Shown: one piece after another, positions 1 to 8,583 of the stretch
Layout: each line of letters starts with the position of its first letter
Position numbering within the stretch: position 1 is the stretch's first letter
Assembly: GCF_014654365.1 (NCBI RefSeq)
Contig: NZ_BNAY01000005.1
Location: 124,001 to 188,000, forward strand
Reading direction: 5' to 3'
Source of the DNA: Amycolatopsis oliviviridis
Lineage (GTDB): Bacteria > Actinomycetota > Actinomycetes > Mycobacteriales > Pseudonocardiaceae
DNA length: 64,000 nucleotides
Program-made: the position numbers and the translations under genes
Notes under the pieces: model-generated
Told to the model about the DNA's origin: nothing
The model's input: the letters and a program-made list of their open reading frames with translations, nothing else
Database searches by the model: none

Positions 1-149
1 ACGACGGCGTCCTGAAGATCGACGGCGAGGTCGGCAACAAGAAGGTCTACGACCCGCGTAGCTACCTGAAGGCCGCCGAGGCCGGCATGGCCGCGCGTAT
101 CGTCGAGGCCGCCCAGTCGCTGGGGTCGGCGGGCAACAAGCTCTCCTGA
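1..149 (+). CDS. fba: Class II fructose-bisphosphate aldolase, C-terminal fragment
   Basis: The frame is open from the window edge (first full codon at base 3) to TGA at 147-149, giving 48 residues. They include KKVYDPRSYLKAAE and a final GNKLS, which I recognise as the C-terminus of actinobacterial class II (zinc) aldolase. This enzyme cleaves fructose 1,6-bisphosphate to dihydroxyacetone phosphate and glyceraldehyde 3-phosphate in glycolysis and runs backwards in gluconeogenesis. The catalytic part lies left of the window. In mycobacteria fba is also near a DUF3151 gene and purA, as here. The assignment rests on the tail alone. Confidence 0.85.
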   Translation, partial: DGVLKIDGEVGNKKVYDPRSYLKAAEAGMAARIVEAAQSLGSAGNKLS

Positions 150-155
150 CTAGAA

Positions 156-177
156 CGCATTTAGTCCTCTGAATGCG
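156..177 (+). repeat. 22-nt hairpin word, copy 1
   Basis: The stem is CGCATTT with GAATGCG around the loop core GTCCTCT. Here the pairing extends outward to AACGCATT/AATGCGTT (154-179). The same word recurs at 42902-42923 (minus strand), 48582-48603 and 48767-48788. It lies directly after the fba stop and before a larger hairpin. Confidence 0.75.
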
Positions 178-186
178 TTTGGTTTG

Positions 187-243
187 AGTACGTGATGGCC
201 CCCTTCACTGCGTCTAGCGCAGTGAAGGGGGCCATCACGTACT
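187..243. terminator. 26-bp perfect intergenic hairpin between convergent genes
   Basis: Bases 187-212 pair without mismatch with 218-243, leaving a 5-nt loop (TCTAG). There is no T tract. It sits between fba (+) and the leftward membrane protein gene, so a bidirectional terminator is the simplest role. Each arm contains the near-palindrome TGATGGCCCCCTTCA, the family signature described in the findings. Confidence 0.7.
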
Positions 244-252
244 TGTCGTGGC

Positions 253-1479
253 TCAGGCGGCCGGAAGCTCCGAGCGCCCCCGGCGCTTCTCCAGCAGCGA
301 GTTCACCGCCCGCGTCCCCGGTCCGGCGGCGGCCCACAGCGCGCCGACCCCGACCAGGCAGACCGCGGCCGTCCAGTACGCCACCGGCGGCGCCGACTCC
401 GTATGCGCGTCGCCGAGGATCCACGGCCGGAACTGTGACTGCACCCACAGCATCCCGTAGCCGAACGCCGTCACCAGCAGCGCGCCGGCGCCCGCCGTCA
501 GCACCGGATGACCCCGTCCGATGCGGAACGCCAGGTCGACCGCGAGTCCGACGGCGAGCAGGTAGAACGGCACGACCGAGATCGGGAAGCCCATCCCGAG
601 CAGCAGCGGCCACATCACCAGCCGGTAGGCGAGGTAGGCGGCGGCGACCGTCGTCCCGGCCCAGCGGAAGCCGGTCGTGTACCGCGCCAGCGCGAAGATC
701 AGCGCCATCACGCCGATGCCCCACAGCGGGTAGACCCAGTCGTCGATCGGCATCGTGAAGTACTCGACTGCCACCCGGTCGACCGGATGCCCGATCTGGT
801 CGGCGGCGAAGTTCAGCAGCTCGGGCTCGGCCTCGGGCGTGCCGCGTTCCCAGGCGCGCAGGCCGAGGATGCCGTACTCCTGCTGGCCGTTCGGGAAGAA
901 CGTGTTCTCCAGGAAGAACGCCCACAGTCCGATCAGGACACCAGTCCGCGTCCGGCCCGGCTTGGCGTACTTCAGCCAGCCCATGATCACCCCGGCCTGC
1001 ATGATGCCCGTTCCGATGTAGAGCATCATGTGCGACGGGCTCCACGCGGTCAGGTCGAGACCGTTGACGCGGTGGTTGATGACGTCCAGCGGCGCCGCGA
1101 TGAGGAACACCACGAGCCCGATCTGCATCAACCGCAGCGAACGCCTGTCGGCGCCCATGCCGGTGTAGCTGTGGATCGCCACCAGCACCATGATGATCAC
1201 CGTGCCGACGGTGTTGATCAGGTGCGGCGGGGCGAGGTCGTCCCGCAACCACATGAAGTGCCACGACATGTCCCAGGACGAGCCCACCAGTTTGAAGGCG
1301 AACGCGGCCAGCCACATCGAGTAGCAGAAGTTCAGCACCCAGTCCGGTGTCGCCTGTCCCGGCGCGCCGCGGTGCCAATGAAGTTTGAAGAACAGCCTCG
1401 TCTTCGCGATGGGGCTGCGGGGGATGACACCCGGCGAAAGGTCCCCGGTCACTTCTGTCGCCTTTGTCATGCGGGACAT
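253..1479 (-). CDS. Multi-pass integral membrane protein of unknown function
   Basis: The product is 408 residues with many hydrophobic segments, among them FCYSMWLAAFAFKLVG, INTVGTVIIMVLVAI, LMQIGLVVFLIAAPLDVI, VIGALIFALARY-like stretches and a late ALLVTAFGYGMLW. About nine to eleven membrane helices are likely. Histidines and tryptophans lie near helix ends (WDMSWHFMW, SPSHMMLYIGTG), a pattern seen in metal or haem membrane proteins, but I cannot assign a family. The ATG at 1479 is preceded by GGAG about 8 nt upstream. It is convergent with fba and ends in a charged tail (EKRRGRSELPAA). Function unknown. Confidence 0.75.
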   Translation of the reverse strand: MSRMTKATEVTGDLSPGVIPRSPIAKTRLFFKLHWHRGAPGQATPDWVLNFCYSMWLAAFAFKLVGSSWDMSWHFMWLRDDLAPPHLINTVGTVIIMVLVAIHSYTGMGADRRSLRLMQIGLVVFLIAAPLDVINHRVNGLDLTAWSPSHMMLYIGTGIMQAGVIMGWLKYAKPGRTRTGVLIGLWAFFLENTFFPNGQQEYGILGLRAWERGTPEAEPELLNFAADQIGHPVDRVAVEYFTMPIDDWVYPLWGIGVMALIFALARYTTGFRWAGTTVAAAYLAYRLVMWPLLLGMGFPISVVPFYLLAVGLAVDLAFRIGRGHPVLTAGAGALLVTAFGYGMLWVQSQFRPWILGDAHTESAPPVAYWTAAVCLVGVGALWAAAGPGTRAVNSLLEKRRGRSELPAA

Positions 1480-1588
1480 CTTCCCTGCTCCAGGTCACGA
1501 GATGGGCATTTGGGGTCGAAAATCGGGGTTCACCCGTAGGGGTGGCGGATTTGCGGTCGGCGTGCGAAGCAGGGCAAGGTGTGCCGCC

Positions 1589-1675
1589 ATGATGCCGAAA
1601 CGACTCGTCGCGGCGGTGCTCGTCGCCGCTCTGGTACTGGCCGGTGGGGGCATTCTCGGGAGCCTGTTCTTCTAG
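1589..1675 (+). CDS. Possible 28-residue single-helix membrane peptide
   Basis: The frame starts with two adjacent ATG codons and encodes MMPKRLVAAVLVAALVLAGG followed by GILGSLFF. That is one strongly hydrophobic helix after two positive residues, which is the layout of a tiny inner-membrane peptide. AGGGCAAGG lies about 9-18 nt upstream. It precedes the DUF3151 gene by a few bases. It may also be chance, since hydrophobic short frames are frequent in high-GC DNA. Confidence 0.3.
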   Translation: MMPKRLVAAVLVAALVLAGGGILGSLFF

Positions 1676-1702
1676 TCACACGCCGTTGGCAAGATGGGGC
1701 GC

Positions 1703-2110
1703 ATGACGAATCTCCTCGGCCCCCAGCCGACGCATCTCCCCGAGCACACCGCCGCGCAGGCGGCGCTGGACGCCGGGAGCGATCCGGCCGCCGTCGCCGC
1801 CGAGCACCCCGACTACAGCGAGGCGTGGGCCGCCCTCGCCGAGAAGGCGCTCGAAGCAGGCGAGACCGTCGCTGCCTACGCGTACGCCCGCACCGGTTAC
1901 CACCGTGGCCTGGACCAGCTTCGCCGCGCGGGCTGGAAGGGACACGGCCCGGTGCCGTGGTCGCACCGGCCGAACCAGGGTTTCCTGCGTTCCCTCGCCG
2001 TCCTCGGCAAGGCCGCCGGCAAGATCGGCGAGACCGAGGAGTACGACCGCTGCAGGACCTTCCTGAGCGACTCGGACCCCGCCGCCGCGGAAGCCACCGG
2101 CCTCAAGTGA
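1703..2110 (+). CDS. DUF3151 family protein
   Basis: The protein is 135 residues, soluble and helical, with the repeated-helix look of DUF3151 (LPEHTAAQAALDAG, PDYSEAWAALAEKALE, AYAYARTGYHRGLDQLRR, WKGHGPVPW). The family is restricted to actinobacteria and has no established biochemical role. The neighbourhood fba-DUF3151-purA is shared with Mycobacterium tuberculosis (Rv0360c lies near fba and purA), which supports orthology. I chose the ATG at 1703. An in-frame ATG at 1694 would add three residues (MGR), and GGGG before 1703 could serve as a weak ribosome site. Confidence 0.85.
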   Translation: MTNLLGPQPTHLPEHTAAQAALDAGSDPAAVAAEHPDYSEAWAALAEKALEAGETVAAYAYARTGYHRGLDQLRRAGWKGHGPVPWSHRPNQGFLRSLAVLGKAAGKIGETEEYDRCRTFLSDSDPAAAEATGLK

Positions 2111-2112
2111 GC

Positions 2113-2167
2113 CGCTATGAAGGACGCTTTCATGGCAAAATTTGCAATGAAAGCGTCCTTCATAGCG
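2113..2167. terminator. Intergenic hairpin of the TGAAGG..CTTTCA family
   Basis: Bases 2113-2133 pair perfectly with 2147-2167 (21 bp). After one G/A mismatch the inner GCAAA/TTTGC closes the structure almost without a loop. It lies 3 nt after the DUF3151 stop and 12 nt before the end of the leftward lipase gene, so it would serve both as a terminator. Each arm is itself nearly palindromic (TGAAGGACGCTTTCA). Confidence 0.7.
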
Positions 2168-2178
2168 TTCGGTGACCC

Positions 2179-3406
2179 CTAGAACAGCCCGCAGTTCCCC
2201 ACGGCCGGCAGTCCCGCGAAGCGACCCTCAAGCCAGGCGAAGGCCTCCGGGAAAGCCCGGATAGCCCCACCCACGTGCGTGGGAACCAGCGAAGTCGAGA
2301 ACTGCACCTTCGCGCCCTTCGCACACCACGAGCGCGCCATGGTCCGGCCCTGTGCGTAGGGCACGATGTCGTCGAGTGCACTGTGGACGACCAGCGTCGG
2401 CGCGCCCGGCTTCCGCGCCCCGATGAGCTGCTCGCCGACCCGCGTCTTGTACGGCTCTTCGCCGAGGTACGCGGTCAGCGGCCTGCCGTCCTTCGTCAGA
2501 TTCTTCGACTGGGTGAACGCGTGCGCGAAGATCGCGTCCACTGTGCACTCCTGCTTGACCTTTTCGAACGCTTCGGCGCCCTTCGCGTTCAGCACGGCCG
2601 GGATGTTCAGCTCCGGGTACGCCGCGTCCATGCTCACCAGCGTGAACCCGAGGAACCCGAAGGCGTAGTGACCGTCGATGTTCTTGCCGACCTCGGCCAG
2701 GTCCGCCGGGACGGCGCCCGCGTACGAGCCCTTCAGCTTGAGTTCGGGCGCGTACGACGGCTGCAGTTCGGCCGCCGACGCTGACGCGCCGCCGCCCTGC
2801 GAGTAGCCCGCGGTCGCGACCGGACCGTTGTCCGGCAGGTTCGCTTCGGGCAAGCGTTGCGCCGCGCGGATCGAGTCGAGGACGGCGTTGCCTTCCGCGA
2901 CGCGGTTGACGTACGTGTGGACGCCGGGAGTGCCGAGGCCCTCGTAGTCGGTGACGACGACGCCGTAGCCGCGAAGCAGCAATCCGGCGATGAAGGGGCC
3001 TTCGTACTCCATGCCCGCCGAGAGGGCCTTCGACGGCGCGCACTGGTCGCCGACGCCCTGCGTCCCGGCCGCGTAGCCGATGACAGGCCGCTCGCCCGCG
3101 CCGGTCCACGCCTTCTTCGGGGTGAGGACGGTGCCGGTGACGGCGTTCGCCTTCCCGTGCGTGTCGGTGCTGCGGTACATGATCCGCTGGACGTCCGCGT
3201 CGGCCTTGATGAGTTTCACGGGATCGACGTAGAACGTGGACGGTTCGTGCCGGATGATGTCGCCGGGAACACCCGCGGGCAGTGGCGACGGGGGGGTCGT
3301 AGAAGGACGGTTCGGCGATGGCCTGCGGTGCCCCGAAGGTCAGCAGGGCCGCGACGGTGGCCGCCGAGACGGCGGCGGGAACACCGCGCCGGGATCCTGG
3401 ACGCAT
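2179..3406 (-). pseudogene. Secreted LIP-family lipase, interrupted by a 1-nt frameshift
   Basis: The downstream frame encodes an alpha/beta hydrolase of the secretory lipase (LIP) type. It has the nucleophile elbow GYSQGGG, an acidic site in ALDDIVPY and a late THVGG histidine. The N-terminal export signal (RRGVPAAVSAATVAALLTFG, ending APQAIA) starts at ATG 3406 behind a strong GAGGAG site, but it is in another frame. The frames join at a run of seven C (plus-strand G at 3290-3296). Removing one C gives FYDPPSPLPAGVPGD and restores one 408-residue protein. Without correction, only a GTG at 3219 gives a leaderless-protein version without a signal peptide. This could be a sequencing error, slippage-based variation or a true pseudogene. 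Confidence 0.8.
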
Positions 3407-3433
3407 GGTTGCTCCTCGTTGAGCACACATTTT

Positions 3434-3447
3434 CGACAGAGGTGTCG
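3434..3447. promoter_or_regulatory. Inverted repeat in the lipase/TetR divergent promoter region
   Basis: CGACA-GAGG-TGTCG is a perfect 5-bp dyad, extended loosely by TTTTC and GGAAAA on the flanks. It is the only clear dyad in the 69 bp between the lipase and tetR start codons, so it is a candidate operator for the TetR protein acting on both genes. Confidence 0.45.
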
Positions 3448-3475
3448 GAAAAGAGAGTCAGTGAGGTGGCGCACA

Positions 3476-4120
3476 ATGTCAAGTCCGGCGCCGAGAGGCA
3501 GGCCCCGCAAGCTCCCCATCGGCGAGCAGCGTGCGCGGGTGCTGGGTGCGGCGGAGGGTGTCTTCGCGGTGCACGGCGCGCAGGCCGCGACGATCGAGCA
3601 GATCGCCCGGCGCGCGGGGGTGTCCCGCCAAGCCGTCTACGAGCAGTTCGGCGATCGCACGTCGCTGTTCGCCCAGGTCGTGGCCGACATCGAGGAGCGC
3701 GCCTTCGAGGCGATCGGCGCGCCCGCTCTCGATCTCTCGCAGCCCGAACTCCGGTCCTGGGCGCGCGCGAACTACGCCAACATGTTCGCCTTCGTCGCGG
3801 CGAATCCCGACGCGTTCCCGGTGCTGCGCGAGGCGGAACGCATGGGCGACCCGGCGCTGACCCGGCTCCGTGAACGGCTCGCGGGGGTCTATACCGAGGC
3901 GAGCAGGCAGCGCTGGGCCCGCCACGGCGTCGATTCCGGCCGCGCGGACAAGGCCCTGGTCACGCTGTTCTTCGCGATGACCGAGGCACTCGTCCAGGCG
4001 AGCTGGGACGGTGAGCCGCCCGACGCGGACGCGCTCATCGACCTGCTCACCGAATTCACCGTCGGCGGCGTGGTCCGTCTCCGGACGGCCGCCGCCGACG
4101 TGATGGAAAGACTGCGCTAG
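3476..4120 (+). CDS. TetR/AcrR family transcriptional regulator
   Basis: The protein is 214 residues. The N-terminal helix-turn-helix is typical of TetR repressors: ARVLGAAEGVFAVHG, then ATIEQIARRAGVSRQAVYEQF, then GDRTSLFAQVV. The C-terminal two thirds form the ligand/dimer domain and are not specific. It is divergent from the lipase gene with a dyad between them, so control of lipase expression and of itself is the likely job (inference). The ATG at 3476 has GTGAGG upstream. Its stop overlaps the convergent diguanylate cyclase gene by 4 bases. Confidence 0.85.
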   Translation: MSSPAPRGRPRKLPIGEQRARVLGAAEGVFAVHGAQAATIEQIARRAGVSRQAVYEQFGDRTSLFAQVVADIEERAFEAIGAPALDLSQPELRSWARANYANMFAFVAANPDAFPVLREAERMGDPALTRLRERLAGVYTEASRQRWARHGVDSGRADKALVTLFFAMTEALVQASWDGEPPDADALIDLLTEFTVGGVVRLRTAAADVMERLR

Positions 4121-5436
4121 GCCGCGACGGCTTCCAGTGACTTTTCAGCCTCTTCGGCGACCGTCGCCAGATCCGGTGATGAGACGACCCTGTTGCGGCC
4201 GTTGCGCTTGGCCGCGTAGACGGAGGCGTCCGCCGAGGCCATGACCTCGTCGATCGTCCGGCCGTCGAACGGGAAGGCCGCGACGCCGACCGACGCCGTC
4301 CGCTGCTCGATGACCACGGGATTGCCCTCGTTGTCCTGGGTCTTGATGACCATTTCGCTGATCCGCTGCCGGATGCGCTCGGCGACCGCGACGGACTCCT
4401 TCTTCGACGACGAGGTCAGGAGCACGACGAACTCTTCGCCGCCGAAACGGCCGGCGAGGTCCTGCGTCCGGGTTTCGGCCTTGACCAGCGCCGCGACCCC
4501 CTTGAGCACGTCGTCGCCCGCCAGGTGGCCGTAGGTGTCGTTGATGCTCTTGAAGTGGTCGAGGTCGATCATCAGCGTGCCGAACTGGCCGTTCTCGCGC
4601 TCGGCGCGGGCGACCTCGCGCACGGCGCCCTGCTGCCAGGTCGTGGCGTTGAGCAGCTGGGTCTTCTGGTCGGTGGTCGCGAGCTCTTCCAGCTGCTTGA
4701 TCAGCACCGAACGCTGCAGCAGGTAGAGCGGCAGGAAGACGAGCAGCACCAGCACCGGCTGGTGCGGCAGCACGGCGAGCACGAGCGCGCCGATGCAGAC
4801 GGTGGAGGCTTCGAGGATGTTGTCGTCCCAAGAGCCGAGGAGCGTCTGCACGGTCGCCTTCTTGGGCGCCGCGAAGTACAGGCCGGTGCCGGTGAAGACG
4901 GCGTTCATCAGGAAGAAGGCGAGGCTCGCGACACAGATCGACGTCACCGACGCGATGTCGGTGCCGGCGGCCTGCACGGCCGCCCAGGCGGCGAACGCGG
5001 TCAGCGTCATCGATGTGGCGTTCGCCACAGTCCGATGAGGATTGACCGTGCGAAGGCCTGCCCAGCTGCGGTATCCGAGGTGAAGATAGATCACGGTGAC
5101 GAGAAGCGCGGTCAGCTGCGGCGGGAGCAGAATCGCGCCCGGCAGCACCCAGACCGAGGTCATGTTGATGTGCGGGGTGACGCTCATGCTGCGGCGCTGC
5201 CGCTCGATCCGGCGGGTCGCCTCGGTGTGCGCGATGGCGAGCCCGGCGAGCAGAAAACAGAGCAGGACCTGCGAAGACGTGATGGCGATGGATGCGGCGA
5301 AGACCCCCGTCAGTGCCAGCATCGTCGCCACGGAAAGCCCGGTGTAGGCGATCCAGTTCTTAGGCCTCTTCCACAGCTCCCACGTCGCTACCGTGAGAGC
5401 CGAACGATGTCCAGCGCGTTCCTCCGATGTGATCAT
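4117..5436 (-). CDS. Membrane-bound GGDEF diguanylate cyclase
   Basis: This is a 439-residue protein. The first roughly 245 residues hold about seven to eight hydrophobic segments (a membrane sensor of no recognised family). A GGDEF domain covers about 255-420. The active-site motif is GGEEF near residue 332, and the substrate/metal region DLDHFKSINDTYGHLAGDD is intact. An RTQD sequence five residues before GGEEF is a full inhibitory I-site (RxxD). It should make cyclic di-GMP from GTP with product inhibition. No EAL domain is present. I prefer ATG 5436, which has AGGGGGA just upstream, over ATG 5460. The 200 bases upstream (5437-5638) hold no gene. Confidence 0.9.
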   Translation of the reverse strand: MITSEERAGHRSALTVATWELWKRPKNWIAYTGLSVATMLALTGVFAASIAITSSQVLLCFLLAGLAIAHTEATRRIERQRRSMSVTPHINMTSVWVLPGAILLPPQLTALLVTVIYLHLGYRSWAGLRTVNPHRTVANATSMTLTAFAAWAAVQAAGTDIASVTSICVASLAFFLMNAVFTGTGLYFAAPKKATVQTLLGSWDDNILEASTVCIGALVLAVLPHQPVLVLLVFLPLYLLQRSVLIKQLEELATTDQKTQLLNATTWQQGAVREVARAERENGQFGTLMIDLDHFKSINDTYGHLAGDDVLKGVAALVKAETRTQDLAGRFGGEEFVVLLTSSSKKESVAVAERIRQRISEMVIKTQDNEGNPVVIEQRTASVGVAAFPFDGRTIDEVMASADASVYAAKRNGRNRVVSSPDLATVAEEAEKSLEAVAA

Positions 5437-5638
5437 CTTTCCCCCTGACTCTTGCGTCATTCTCCGAAACCCCCTACTTACGGACAGCTTCTACCGACTT
5501 GCGGGCTGTCGACAAGCTCCCTAGGTGTGTACTTTTCTCTGAGAGGTCGAGGGAAAGGTGCCAGCGATGGCCGGTAGGGATCAGTGAACTGGGGCGCGCG
5601 CCGGAAGGCCGCGCGATCGGGCCGGCGCGTGGAACACC

Positions 5639-6892
5639 TCAATGTTCTGCGCGTGCGGCGTCTTTTTCCTGCCACCGTTCCGGGTCGCCGCTGAGGGTCC
5701 GCCACCAGCTCAACGCCAGCGGGACGGTCAGCAGCAATCCCGCAAGCCCGAAGACGCCGACCGTCGACTGCGGACCCATCTGATCCGCCAGGATGCCGCC
5801 GATCAGGGGACTCACGCCCATCGTCGTGGTCAGCCCGGTGTTCGACAGGCCCATCACCTGCGCCCGGCTCTCGTCCGGCACGGCCAGCGTCAGTGACGCC
5901 GTCGCCTGCATCAGCGCCACCGTGCCGAAGCCGCCGCAGAGCACGAACAGCACGATCGACGACAGCGGACCGGGCTGCAGGAAGCACAGCAGCAGCGGAA
6001 TCGCCGTCAGCGCGGAAAGCGGCCCGATCAGCTTGGGTCTGACGTGCGCGGGCACCCAGCGCGAGTAGATGAACGCGCCGATCACGCTGCCGATCGGGTC
6101 GGCGGCCAGCAGCAGGCCGATGATCTCGGGCCCGCCGCCCGACGAGGCGACGTAGGGCGCCGCGATGCCCTCGTACACCGGCAGCAGTCCCATCAGCCAG
6201 GTGAACAGCAGCAGCGAGCGCAGTCCCGCGCTGGCGAAGACGATCTTCCCGCCCGAGCCGATCGACGCGAAGAACGACTTGCGCTTCTCGCCGGACGCCG
6301 CGGCCGGGCGCGTGGCCAGCCCGAACCGGACGAACAGCGCCGAGATCACGAAGGTGACCGCGTCCAGCGCGAGGGCGATGTGGGGTTCGAGCGTGGTCAG
6401 CAGGAGACCGCCGCCGGCGAACCCGGCCAGCTGCGCCGATTGGACCGTCATGCTGCGGATCGCCATGCCGACGACGAAGCGGTCGCCTTCGAGGATCTGC
6501 GGCAGCAGGGCGAGCTGGGCGGCCTTGAACGGCGGGTTCAGCAGCGAGACGGCGCCGACGAGGACGCACAGGACCCAGAACGGCAGCACCGGGACCGCGA
6601 CGAGCGCGATCAGCAAGGCCCGTAAGAGGTCGACGACCACCATCACGGTCCGGCGGGGGAAGCGGTCCGCGAATCCGGTGAGGAAGATGCCGCCGAGCAG
6701 CGACGGGGCGTAGGTCAGCGCGTAGGTGAGACCGGTCAGGGTCGCGGAGCGGGTTTCGGTGAAGACGAGGACCGAGAGGGCGACCCTGGCGAGCTGGTCG
6801 CCGAAGATCGAGAACAGCTCGGCGAACCAGAGCGAACGGAACTCGGCTACACCGAACACCTCTCGGTAAGTGACCCGTCCGGCCGAAGCCAT
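5639..6892 (-). CDS. MFS transporter (drug/metabolite efflux type)
   Basis: The protein is 417 residues with about twelve hydrophobic segments. The loop GFADRFPRRTVMVVVD between helices 2 and 3 is the MFS signature loop in the form found in the MDR-like/enterobactin exporter branch. The start region is YREVFGVAEFRSLWFAELFS and the final cytoplasmic tail is charged. The ATG at 6892 has GGGGGC four bases upstream. A much longer open frame continues upstream to 7276, but it has no ribosome site at its start and no family resemblance. Substrate unknown. No regulator gene is adjacent, but a 10-bp dyad lies in front of it. Confidence 0.85.
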   Translation of the reverse strand: MASAGRVTYREVFGVAEFRSLWFAELFSIFGDQLARVALSVLVFTETRSATLTGLTYALTYAPSLLGGIFLTGFADRFPRRTVMVVVDLLRALLIALVAVPVLPFWVLCVLVGAVSLLNPPFKAAQLALLPQILEGDRFVVGMAIRSMTVQSAQLAGFAGGGLLLTTLEPHIALALDAVTFVISALFVRFGLATRPAAASGEKRKSFFASIGSGGKIVFASAGLRSLLLFTWLMGLLPVYEGIAAPYVASSGGGPEIIGLLLAADPIGSVIGAFIYSRWVPAHVRPKLIGPLSALTAIPLLLCFLQPGPLSSIVLFVLCGGFGTVALMQATASLTLAVPDESRAQVMGLSNTGLTTTMGVSPLIGGILADQMGPQSTVGVFGLAGLLLTVPLALSWWRTLSGDPERWQEKDAARAEH

Positions 6893-7329
6893 GTTGCCCC
6901 CAATAGGGTCCTTATTACGCGACAAACTCGTGACCGAGAGTAACGCGGTCACGAGCTCGTCACGAAGCGTCATTCGTTCACGTAAGTGTCTCCTGACTGT
7001 TGGTGATTGGCTAGGTTCTTTCGCCGGGTTTCTGGAGTCGGAGATCTTTTTCGCAGATGAGCCACTGTTCGCCGGGATGTTCCGATGACCGGCACGACCG
7101 TGCGGACCTGCGACTTTCGGCCGTTTCGGGTGTTTCGCCGGTAAAAGTCGCGCGCGGTCGCCCTGCGCGGCGCCGGAATCCGCCTCGGGGTGACGTGTCG
7201 CCGGGAGTCCGGCCCCGCGTCTTCGCGGAGCGTGTCCGAAGCCTCCTTCGACTCCGCTGTGCGACCGCCGGACCATCGGGGCGTTCGGCCGAATGGATTA
7301 CCGGACCACCATCCGGTGGAGTGAACGGC
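6893..7329. other. Intergenic region between divergent-facing promoters, no gene seen
   Basis: The 437 bases carry the upstream region of the MFS gene and the 3' side of the next leftward gene. Short open frames occur (for example around 6870-7088), but they lack a ribosome site and coding-like composition. Apart from the dyad at 6927-6955 nothing structured stands out. Confidence 0.5.
6927..6955. promoter_or_regulatory. 10-bp dyad upstream of the MFS gene
   Basis: CTCGTGACCG and CGGTCACGAG are perfect complements, separated by 9 nt (AGAGTAACG). The centre is about 50 bp upstream of the MFS start codon, the usual place for a repressor site. The cognate regulator is not adjacent. Confidence 0.45.
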
Positions 7330-8460
7330 TCAGCCGTCGACCGCGAGTACTTCCCGGGCCGAAGCCGCTTTCGCGGCGTCGCGTTTGGCGACCTCCTCGC
7401 GCACGATCGGGATGACGTGACGGCCGAAGTCGATCGTGTCGCCGAGCATGTCGTACCCGCGCGCCGAGAGGATGTCGACGCCGAGGTCGTAGTAGTCGAG
7501 CAGGGCCTGCGCGACGGTCTCGGGCGTGCCGACCAGCGCGTTGGAGTTCCCGGCGCCGCCGGTCGCGGCCGCGGTCGGGGTCCACAGGGCCCGGTCGAAC
7601 CGCTCGCCCTCGGCGGCGACCGCCAGGAGCCGCTGCGAACCGGTGTTCTCCGGGCTCGTGAGCGAATGCCGCCGGGTCAGCTGCCTGCCCCCGCTCGTAC
7701 GGGCCTTGATGGCGTCGACCGTGCGGTGCGCCTTCTCCCAGGCGAGGTCTTCGGTCGGCGCGATGATCGGGCGGAACGCGACCTGGATCCGCGGGACGTC
7801 GGTGCGGCCGGCGGCCTTCGCCGCGGCCTTGACGGACTCGATCTGCTCGGCCGTCTGCGCGAGAGGCTCGCCCCAAAGGCAGAAGATGTCCGCTTCGGCC
7901 CCGCCCGCCGCGTACGCCGCCGGAGACGAGCCTCCGAACGAGACGCCAGGGCGTGGCTGCTGCACCGGACGGACGTCGAGGACGAAGTCGGCGAAGCGGT
8001 AGTGCTCGCCTTCGTGGTCGAAAGGCTCTTCGGACGTCCACGCCTGCTTCACGATCTGGATGTACTCGCGCGTGCGTGAGTAGCGCTCGTCCTTCGTGAG
8101 GTAGTCACCTTCGCGCTGCTGCTCGTGGTCGCTGCCTCCGGTGATGAAGTGGACCGTGAGCTTCCCGTCCGAGAGCTGGTCCAGCGTGGCGAACGTCTTC
8201 GCCGCGAACGTCGGATACGAGACGTTCGGCCGGTGTGCCAACAGGATCTGGAGCTTGTCGAGCTTCGCCGCGACGTACGCGGCCGCCTGCGCCGGGTCCG
8301 GTCCGCTGGAACCGTACGCGAACAGCACCCTGTCCCAGCCGAACTCCTCGTGAGCCCGCGCGAGGCGCAGCGTGTAGTCCTTGTCGAAGACGCCGCCCGA
8401 ACGCGGATGTGTCTCCGAACCGTCGTTGGTGCCTCCGATACCCAGGAATTCGACCGGCAT
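7330..8460 (-). CDS. LLM-class flavin-dependent monooxygenase, SsuD-like
   Basis: A 376-residue luciferase-like TIM barrel protein. Features seen are WDRVLFAYGSSGPDP, LLAHRPNVSYPTFAAKTFATLDQLSDGKLTV-type sequence, FITGGSD and FGGSSPAAY, which match alkanesulfonate monooxygenase-like members. SsuD uses reduced FMN and oxygen to release sulfite from alkanesulfonates. Here the substrate is unknown, and no flavin reductase or ssuABC genes are adjacent. GAGGGACGG precedes ATG 8460. It is divergent from the FAD/NAD(P)-binding gene across 123 bp. C-terminal residues are lysine/alanine-rich. Confidence 0.85.
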   Translation of the reverse strand: MPVEFLGIGGTNDGSETHPRSGGVFDKDYTLRLARAHEEFGWDRVLFAYGSSGPDPAQAAAYVAAKLDKLQILLAHRPNVSYPTFAAKTFATLDQLSDGKLTVHFITGGSDHEQQREGDYLTKDERYSRTREYIQIVKQAWTSEEPFDHEGEHYRFADFVLDVRPVQQPRPGVSFGGSSPAAYAAGGAEADIFCLWGEPLAQTAEQIESVKAAAKAAGRTDVPRIQVAFRPIIAPTEDLAWEKAHRTVDAIKARTSGGRQLTRRHSLTSPENTGSQRLLAVAAEGERFDRALWTPTAAATGGAGNSNALVGTPETVAQALLDYYDLGVDILSARGYDMLGDTIDFGRHVIPIVREEVAKRDAAKAASAREVLAVDG

Positions 8461-8521
8461 CGTCCGTCCCTCTCGTCAGTGTCCCCCTGCACGACGAGTA
8501 CGCCCGGGTTCCTCGGCGTGC

Positions 8522-8540
8522 CAAGGAGTTCCGCTCCTTG
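8522..8540. promoter_or_regulatory. 7-bp dyad between divergent oxidoreductase genes
   Basis: CAAGGAG-TTCCG-CTCCTTG is a perfect inverted repeat in the 123-bp gap between the SsuD-like gene (start 8460) and the FAD/NAD(P)-binding gene (start 8584). It is a candidate shared operator. No regulator gene adjoins. Confidence 0.4.
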
Positions 8541-8570
8541 AGAACCCGCACGCGCCACGGAATCCCGGCG

Positions 8571-8576
8571 TAGCTT
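8571..8576 (+). promoter_or_regulatory. TANNNT -10 hexamer, leaderless start candidate
   Basis: TAGCTT lies 7 nt before the GTG at 8584, and no Shine-Dalgarno sequence is present. The spacing fits transcription starting at the start codon. Confidence 0.4.
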
Positions 8577-8583
8577 CGGCTTC

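Noticed and set aside
161-1498. Long open frame antisense/out of frame to the membrane protein gene (445 codons)
   Set aside because: It is an overlapping frame of the 253-1479 gene, rich in Arg/Gly/Ala with no domain, a usual GC-codon shadow.
6870-7088. 72-codon open frame upstream of the MFS gene
   Set aside because: No ribosome site or family match. It overlaps the MFS start and covers the dyad at 6927, as expected for promoter DNA.
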